Shown here in pieces: positions 57,403 to 64,000 of a stretch of DNA of 64,000 bases (within the stretch, counting starts at the first letter, position 1; each line of letters starts with the position of its first letter). This DNA is from Hymenopus coronatus (taxonomy: Eukaryota; Arthropoda; Insecta; Mantodea; Hymenopodidae). The translations under genes and the position numbers were made by a program. Below the pieces are notes generated by a model. That model was given only the letters and a program-made list of their open reading frames with translations. It did no database searches and was not told the DNA's origin. Location of the stretch: contig CM060896.1 of NCBI GenBank assembly GCA_030762935.1, positions 15,117,527 through 15,181,526 on the forward strand, given 5' to 3'.

Positions 57403-58358
57403 TTCCTCTACACATACCATGTACATAGTATGTAGAGAAGGTATTGTATTCTACCCAAAAATTTGATACCGAGATTTCACTGGAAATACACGTTTTGGGT
57501 CCCCCTGAATCCAAAAAAAGCAATTTTGGAAAAAGGTCTGTGTGTATATGTGTGGACAGCATAGCTCAGGAATGAAAAATCTGTTAAATACCAAACTTGG
57601 TATTTAAGTTTGGTATCTTTCAAGGATGCGACACGAAGATTTTCAAGAAAATCCCCCCACCCCAAACTACCCTTTACATGGAAAAAATTTCGGAATGAAA
57701 AATCTGTTAAATACCAAACTTGGTATTTAAGTTTGGTATCTTTCAAGGATGCGACACGAAGATTTTCAAGAAAATCCCCCCACCCCAAACTACCCTTTAC
57801 ATGGAAAAAATTTCGAAAATTTTTATTTCCTCAAAAATGACTTAATGATTTTGATTAAAATCTCTTACATTTAAGATATTTATATGCCAAATAAAATGTA
57901 TATCTTGATTTTTCTGGGAATAGCCTCAAAAGACCTCTCTATTCTTGGTGCTTTTTATTGAAGTTTGCATAACTGGTAAACCTTAAGAGATAGGCAAAAA
58001 CTTACATCACAAAAAATGTAGATCATGATAAAACATACAATTTATATCATATATATTTTTTTGTGGAGTTGATCGATTTTGAGATATTCCTTGTTTTTGG
58101 TTTCAGCTTTGAAAAACTTGTACTTTTCTCATACAGGAATTTGTCCATACAAACAAAGGAACATCAGTCACATAGCAATCAGCTTTTGACTATCACTTTA
58201 ACCTATGGTACTCCTTTTTTTTCCTTCTACTTACAAGGAAGCAGGTAAAGAAAATGTCTACTTATGCTTATCTCGAATATCATAAAGTAGATAGAAGAAT
58301 ATGCTGTTTAACAATAATTTGTTACAGCAATGTAGAGAATGTGAATGGAACACATCAG
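57403..58358 (-). repeat. R870 copy with internal 123-bp tandem duplication
   Basis: Starts tttatttcctctacacataccatgtacatag and ends gaacacatcagatttttt. The segment from ggaatgaaaaatctgttaaa (57569) is repeated from 57692, giving an exact-looking 123-bp direct duplication not seen in other copies. Confidence 0.92.
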
Positions 58359-58544
58359 ATTTTTTAATTTTGAAATCCCACCAGACAACATACTGACGCA
58401 GAGGTTCATTCAACCATGATGATGGCAGCTGAAAGGGAGCTGATAATGGAAGCAAACAACTTCAGAAATATCTTTTCCATACAAATAATAGTAAGTGATG
58501 TAGTATTACAAAAATTGCCTCACTGATTAATCCCAAAATTAAAA

Positions 58545-58790
58545 TGTCCAAATGAGAAACCCAGAATGTATGAAATAAATTTCTCAAATTGAAAGATACA
58601 TTGATACGACAAGAAATTTAGATACAAGGTTGAAAGAAGAACTATGGAACTTAAAATTAAAACAAGTGGAAAAAACTGCCATCACTCATCATTTTTGGGG
58701 AGAACATGCATAACACAAAAAGGGAAATACATTTAGTGAAAGAAATATGCAATGCAAATTTACTGAACAAATTTATTATGTGATACAAGC
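58545..58790 (+). pseudogene. Penelope-like fragment, second copy (candidate)
   Basis: aatgagaaacccagaatgtatgaaataaa and caagaaatttagatacaaggttgaaagaaga match 57043-57145 closely. It is followed by KTAITHHFWGEHA, comparable to the downstream part of the GIY-YIG region; the YIG block itself is missing. Confidence 0.42.
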
Positions 58791-58941
58791 TGGCCTTGGT
58801 CATTCCACCAATATCTTTGTCTTCCTTGGTCCCTTGTCAAGTTGGTCTATACTTTAATGTTCATTTTGGAAGCCTTTCTCTTCCCATTCAATCTACACAT
58901 TCCTTCCAGGTTTTGAAAAAGTTGGACTTCTTTGGTTAAAA

Positions 58942-60079
58942 TACGAGGGTGGATCAAATATGAATGAGCGTGAGGTACGTATGTGTTTGTGCAACTCATT
59001 GTGATAAAATTTCTTGTCCAAGAAAATGATAAAGCTGCTGAAATTTGGCGCTGGTTACATGCACAGTTTGGTGACAGAACTCTCTCATGGGTCCAGGTGA
59101 AATGCTGGTGTAAGGAGTTCAAGGACAGATGTGAGACAGTGGAAAACATGCCACATCCACGCTGCCCCTGCACCAGCACACAGCGGCTATTCAAGAGCTT
59201 ATTGAAGCTGATAGTCGAATCATGGTGATTGCAATCAGCCAGGAACTTGAGATCAGCTGAAGAACCTGGGATTCCGAAAGGGGTCTGCTCATTGGGTCCC
59301 AAAGCTGCTGAATGAAGAACAGAAGGCTGCACGACTTGCAATTTGTCACGAGCTTCTGACACGGCATGAAATGGAAGGTGATGCCTTTTTGAGTCGAATC
59401 GTCATGTGTAATGAGGCCTGGGTCCACCATTACACTCCCCGGTCAAAGAGGGCCGGTATGGAGTGGCGGAGGCATGGCAAGGGGCCACCGGTGAAAGCCA
59501 AGACGCAGTTGTCTGCAGGCAAGATCTTGACCACAGTCTTCTGGGACTACAGGGGCATACTGCTGGTTGATTTCTCGAGGGATGTACCCATAAGACCATT
59601 AATGTGGCTTACTACTGCAATCTTCTTCAGCAGGTTTGTGTTGCCTATCCTATAGGTCAAAACGGCGCAGCATCCCAATCAGATCTGTACTGCTTCTTCA
59701 TGATAATGCCCATCCACACTACGCAAGATTAACACAGCAAAAATGCGCTGAAATGCACTGAACTGTCCTGCCACATTCAGCCCATAGTCCAGACTTGTCG
59801 TCGTGTGACTTTCACATTTTTTGGGCCACTGAAGGGTGCTCTTGGTGGACAACGCTTCACAACCAACGTAGAGGTGCAACAGTTTGTGTGCCAGTGGCTT
59901 CGGACATGCCCAGCTACTTTCTTTGAAACAGCGATGAAGAAATTGCCTATCAGGTCGCAAAGGTGTGTAAATAGAATGTGAAGCTATGTAGGAAAGTGAG
60001 AAAAATGTAGAATGGACCTAATTGTAATAAATTACAGAGTTACAACAAAAGGCTCATTCATATTTGATCCACCCTTGTA
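58942..60079 (+). mobile_element. mariner-family DNA transposon with near-perfect ends
   Basis: The left end tacgagggtggatcaaatatgaatgagc and the reverse complement of the right end differ by a single base over 28 bases, the best terminal repeats in the window. TA flanks. Fourth mariner lineage. The internal gene is broken. Confidence 0.93.
58985..59985 (+). pseudogene. mariner transposase, first catalytic Asp lost
   Basis: N-terminal helix-turn-helix VIKFLVQENDKAAEIWRWLH and QFGDRTLSWVQVKCWCKEFK, then a stop- and frame-damaged central part, EGDAFLSRIVMCNEAWVHHY (the usual D is N), KRAGMEWRRHGKGPPVKAKT, SAGKILTTVFWDYRGILLVD, then LHDNAHPH (second D, near 59703) and HSPDLSSCDFHIF (third D, near 59800). 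The protein could not be catalytic even without the frameshifts. Confidence 0.9.
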
Positions 60080-60650
60080 GTACCTTGTAATTTTTCATGG
60101 ATATCAACATTTCTCTGATGGTCTAATCTTCTTATACCATAATGATCTTACACATTTTGATTCCACTACTTCAAGTTTGAGAATTTTGTTTATACAAAAT
60201 CCAAACTACTGTAAAGGAGTGCAGCTTTTGATATAATAGTGTGTAATCTGAATTTTATATCGACTGTCATCTGTTTGCCAAAATGCCTTCTCATAGTTCC
60301 ATTTATTCCATTATATTTTTACAATTTAACATCCAAAATCAAATTTATATTATGTAAATATCTAAATAGGTAATTATTTTTTATTTCCATTCATTTAAAT
60401 TTTGATATGTTTGATATTTTTCACACATATTGCCATTATTTTAAAATTGGAAGAGGAAATTTTCATATTATATTTATTAGTTATTTTATATAATTGATAG
60501 GCTGCAATTTGTAGTTCATCTTCAGAATTTGATGAGTACCATCATTAGAAAATAATATAGTTTGGATTCCATTGGTCTTGTTAACTGTGTACCACTGTCA
60601 ACTTTATTTTACTCTTGGATTAACATAGATATCAAATAAGTAGAAGCAGA
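60080..60650. other. No gene recognised
   Basis: Very AT-rich sequence with no recognised content. Confidence 0.45.
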
Positions 60651-60693
60651 GATAAACCACAATTTTTTTGTAATAAAGCATTTTTAAAAAAGC

Positions 60694-60752
<59 letters not shown>

Positions 60753-61252
60753 TGTGTTCGTGCGTGCGTTCGACATAACTAAAAATGAAATGCCAAACTT
60801 GGTATTTAAATTCAGTATTTTCTAAGGATGCAACACAAAAGATTTTTAGGAAAATCCCTCCCACTCCAAACTACCCTTTACAGGAACATTTTTTTAAATT
60901 TTCCATTTTCTAAAAAATGGCTCAAGCAATTTTGATTAAAATATTAAAGTTATTTACATGGCAAATAAAATGTATATCCTGAATTGATTGGGAACAGCTC
61001 CTGAAGAGCTCTTCATTCTGAATGAATTTTATATAACTGATAAACTATGAGGCAGAAAAGATTTACTGCACAAAAATATAGAACTCATTAAAAAACATAA
61101 GTTATATCATTTACAGTTTTGTTTTTGTAGAATAATCATTTTCAAGATATTCTTTGTTATTGGTTTCAATTTTAAAATACTATGACTTTTTTCAAACAGG
61201 ACACCCTCATTCATTTCATATATCTTTTGTTTTACTCCTGACTATGTTTATT
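60651..61252 (-). repeat. R870 copy, part 1, with long (TG)n
   Basis: Begins within the palindrome-side half, has the longest TG run of any copy (60695-60750), and runs through the ctacccttta and attttgattaaaat blocks to gacaccctcattc. It is interrupted by the SINE at 61253. Confidence 0.83.
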
Positions 61253-61598
61253 CTCTGTGTTCTAGGAGTAACATGCCAGTCTCGGATCATCTTGGTCCAG
61301 TAATTCCACTGTAGACATGCTAGCCTTAAGACATTGGCCATGGAAGTTTATAAAAACATATGCTAGCCTCTGGTTTCCGAGATTGCGGGTTCAAAATTGG
61401 CAAAGGGCAATGGATTTTTGGGTGCAAAAATCCTTACTATGGGTCCCTTTGGAATGGAAGTAAAGCCATTGATCTATGTAGTAGATTTATGGTACATAAA
61501 AGAACCTCAAGCAAAATTAAAAGTCTTTCATGCCCAATATAGAATGGGACGCTAAGAATCACAGCAGTTAAAGAGCCTCCATAAATAAAACTCAAATT
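61253..61598 (+). mobile_element. tRNA-derived SINE, family A, long head
   Basis: Begins ctctgtgttctaggagtaac, like the head of the 33880 copy, but has about 80 extra bases before gtttccgagattgcgggttc, so its head is rearranged or partly duplicated. The body (tttttgggtgcaaaaatcc, gaatgggacgctaagaatc) and tail ccataaataaaactc are standard. Confidence 0.82.
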
Positions 61599-61800
61599 TT
61601 TGGCCATGTAAAAAGAACCAAATTTCAACAATTGCATAGTGATAGCTTTTAAAAGATTAACTGGTGTTTTAGCCAAGTGCATTCCCTTCTACTTATAAGG
61701 AACTACTTGATTAATATGACGTAAATAAAAGAATAATCTTTCGTAAGAATAGTTTGTTTGCAGAACAGATAGAGACAGTCATATGAATGGAACACATCAG
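61599..61800 (-). repeat. R870 copy, part 2
   Basis: Continuation after the SINE: the gatagcttttaaaagattaactgg, agccaagtgcattcccttct and acttataaggaact blocks, ending gaatggaacacatcagatatttt. Confidence 0.82.
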
Positions 61801-62145
61801 ATATTTTAATTATGATATAAACTTTGTATTGCCTTTATTGAATATGGACTAAATGTTCTTCCCGTAGTATGTTCCAAAGTTTGTTTCTATTTAAATTGTC
61901 ATTAGCTTTTCTATAATCATACTCCAACCTTCAAATTCCAAAAATCAGCACCAGAGTTATCTCAGCCAGATAGTTGTTTGGGTCCTAGCTCCCCCTCAAT
62001 AATCTGTGAAACACATTCTGGTTAAAACTAGGCAAACGGAGCAAGTGAAGCGTTGTTAAAATACAATTGTAAAATAGAGAATTTTTTAAACTTATTACAG
62101 TTAATACATTGCCAAGTCATACTTCTAAGGACATTTCCTTATGTA
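61801..62145. other. No gene recognised
   Basis: No feature recognised between the R870 end and the last mariner. Confidence 0.4.
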
Positions 62146-62279
62146 GGTAGGTAATTCGGAAAGTATGATGTTTTATACACATTAAACCATCATAGATTTT
62201 TGCAAAATTGTTGTTTTATTTTCTTACATCTTTCTCTATTTTTGTACATAGTTACCATATTTGTTTAAACATTTATAAT

Positions 62280-64000
62280 GTGCTGAAGTCTACTGCCTGT
62301 GAGGGATATCCAGCCTTCAGTTGCTTCTTTCCCCTTGTTATATGTGCTGAATTGCTTGCCACTGAGAAAATCCTTTAGGTAGGAGAATGAGTGAAAATTG
62401 CTTGGCACCAGGTCTGGACTGTACAGAGGGTGGTCCATCTGTTCCAATTCAAAAGAGCTGATGAGTTCTTGGGTTTGCTGGCAGAATGGGGTCAGGCACT
62501 GTCATGCAGCAACAACACTCCAGATGTCAGAAGGCACTCGCGTGTTCAGAGGTTTGTCAGAGTAGCACAGATAGTGGCTGCATTTATTGCTGTCCCTTGC
62601 TGCATAAACTCAACTAACAACACCCCATGTTTATCCAAAAACGTGGAACCCATTCCCTAGCATGTTGAGATTGTCTACTTAGTCTTGTCGTGTGATGCCA
62701 TGCCCTAGCATGTTGAGATTGTCTACTTAGTCTTGTCGTGTGATGCCATGCCCTAGCATGTTGAGATTGTCTACTTAGTCTTGTCGTGTGATGCCATGCC
62801 CTAGCATGTTGAGATTGTCTACTTAGTCTTGTCGTGTGATGCCATTCCCTAGCATGTTGAGATTGTCTACTTAGTCTTGTCGTGTGATGCCATGCCCTAG
62901 CATGTTGAGATTGTCTACTTAGTCTTGTCGTGTGATGCCATTCCCTAGCATGTTGAGATTGTCTACTTAGTCTTGTCGTGTGATGCCATGCACTAGCATG
63001 TTGAGATTGTCTTCTTAGTCTTGACGTGTGATGCCGTTCCCTAGCATGTTGAGATTGTCTACTTAGTCTTGACGTGTGAAGCCATTCCCTAGCATGTTGA
63101 GATTGTCTACTTAGTCTTGACGTGTGTTGCCATTCCCTAGCATGTTGAGATTGTCTTCTTAGTTTTGACGTGTGATGCCATTCCCTAGCATGTTGAGATT
63201 GTCTACTTAGTCTTGACATGTGATGCCATGCCCTAGCATGTTGAGATTGTCTACTTAGTCTTGACGTGTGATGCCATTCCCTAGCATGTTGAGATTGTCT
63301 TCTTAGTTTTGACGTGTGATGCCATTCCCTAGCATGTTGAGATTGTCTTCTTAGTTTTGACGTGTGATGCCATTCCCTAGCATGTTGAGATTGTCTTCTT
63401 AGTTTTGACGTGTGATGCCATTCCCTAGCACGTTGAGATTGTCTTCTTAGTCTTGACGTGTGATGCCATGCCCTAGCATGTTGAGATTGTCTACTTAGTC
63501 TTGACGTGTGATGCCATTCCCTAGCATGTTGAGATTGTCTTCTTAGTTTTGACGTGTGATGCCATTCCCTAGCATGTTGAGATTGTCTTCTTAGTTTTGA
63601 CGTGTGATGCCATTCCCTAGCATGTTGAGATTGTCTTCTTAGTCTTGACGTGTGATGCCATGCCCTAGCATTTTGAGATTGTCTACTTAGTCTTGACGTG
63701 TGATGCCATGCCCTAGCATGTTGAGATTGTCTTCTTAGTTTTGACATGTGATGCCATTCCCTAGCATGTTGAGATTGTCTTTTTATCTTGACGTGTGATG
63801 CCATTCCACTGATTGACATTTTGACTCTGGGGTCAAGTGAGAAACCCATATCTTGTCCCCTGTGATAATCTGCTCCAATAGTTGATCACGTTCCTCTTGA
63901 TATCAGCTCAAAACTTTTAGAGCACAAGCCATTCTTTTCATTTTGTGTTCCACTGTAAGCAGCCTGGGAACTCAACTTGAGCACAATTTGCAATATTTCA
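62280..64000 (-). pseudogene. mariner transposase split by its own expanded segment
   Basis: From the right edge on the minus strand: HKMKRMACALKVLS, stop, YQEERDQLLEQIITGDKIWV (first catalytic D kept), SHLTPESKCQSVEWHHTSR, then a stop where the tandem array begins. After the array: KHGVLLVEFMQQGTAINAAT, VLLLHDSA (second D kept) and YSPDLVPSNFHSFSYLKDFL, where the third catalytic acid is N. The C-terminus ends near 62280. The array inserts between EWHHTSR and the FWD-like segment, the normal linker between the first and second catalytic parts. Confidence 0.88.
62652..63804 (-). repeat. 48-bp minisatellite, about 24 units, derived from transposase DNA
   Basis: Unit on the plus strand: ccctagcatgttgagattgt, ctacttagtcttgtcgtgtg, atgccatt, 48 bp. 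Read on the minus strand each unit includes EWHHTSR, the transposase motif at the array's right edge, so the array grew from that codon block. Because 48 is a multiple of 3, one frame stays open for 411 codons as a 16-residue repeat (EWHHTSKLRRQSQHAR type); this is not the transposase frame. Units toward the left carry tcttgtcgtg and ctacttag; units toward the right carry ttttgacgtg and cttcttag more often. Confidence 0.95.

Larger units (their letters stand above)
62146..64000 (-). mobile_element. mariner-family DNA transposon swollen by a minisatellite; runs off the window
   Basis: The 3' end is ggtaattcggaaagtatgatg next to a TA; the 5' end is beyond base 64000. The coding region is interrupted by about 1.15 kb of 48-bp tandem repeats (62652-63804). 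Fifth mariner lineage in the window. Confidence 0.85.

Noticed and set aside
62652..63804. Regular repeats that might suggest a CRISPR array
   Set aside because: Units are directly adjacent with no unique spacers, in a eukaryotic transposon; a minisatellite.
62614..63849. 411-residue open frame on the minus strand, the longest in the window
   Set aside because: It is one frame of a 48-bp tandem array and lies out of frame with the transposase that gave rise to it; not a protein gene.

Overview
This is a stretch of animal nuclear DNA, most likely arthropod: AT-rich, with no operons and no long intact single-copy gene, and packed with decayed transposable elements. The arthropod reading rests on the mix of elements (several mariner lineages, Tc1-like with a Tc3/DUF4817-type N-terminus, Helitron, jockey-like LINE, Penelope-like, Ty3/gypsy-like, hAT, several tRNA-derived SINEs) and on the one host exon. 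The species cannot be named from sequence alone.

The only convincing host coding sequence is a terminal exon on the minus strand at 54425-54793. It encodes the cytoplasmic tail of an LRP2/megalin-type endocytic receptor (FSNPMY sorting motif; C-terminus [14 protein letters not shown] resembling the vertebrate LRP2 end) and has a clear splice acceptor. The 3.8 kb downstream of its stop (50640-54424) is the longest stretch without a recognisable transposon and may hold the 3' UTR. The upstream intron (54794 to the right edge) is full of transposons.

Layout. 1-6460: copies of one dominant interspersed repeat (here called R870) and a mariner. 6460-10990: three tRNA-derived SINEs, an almost intact mariner on the minus strand and a mitochondrial 12S rRNA insertion. 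10990-15290: R870 copies, one split by a mariner. 15289-16175: a short Helitron derivative. 16800-22800: R870 copies, a three-unit tandem repeat with CTCF-like motifs, SINEs and a second Helitron helicase relic. 25500-30150: a cluster of R870 copies. 30157-31046: a fold-back Tc1-like element. 33530-35345: a Ty3/gypsy-like pol relic split by two SINEs. 37140-42800: a hAT relic abutting a roughly 5 kb jockey-like LINE. 44400-50640: mariner and Tc1-like relics, two palindromic MITEs and a SINE. 56340-64000: SINE, LINE and Penelope-like pieces, R870 copies and two further mariners, the last swollen by about 24 copies of a 48-bp minisatellite that grew out of its own transposase gene.

R870 is about 0.87 kb long and its copies occupy roughly a fifth of the window. 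It has no coding capacity, an asymmetric short inverted repeat, a palindrome at one end and an internal CA/TG microsatellite; it is unclassified here, with a Helentron-derived (HINE-like) origin offered as a hypothesis. The autonomous-type elements supply the enzymes (transposases, helicase, reverse transcriptases), but every copy seen is broken, so nothing in the window is evidently active.
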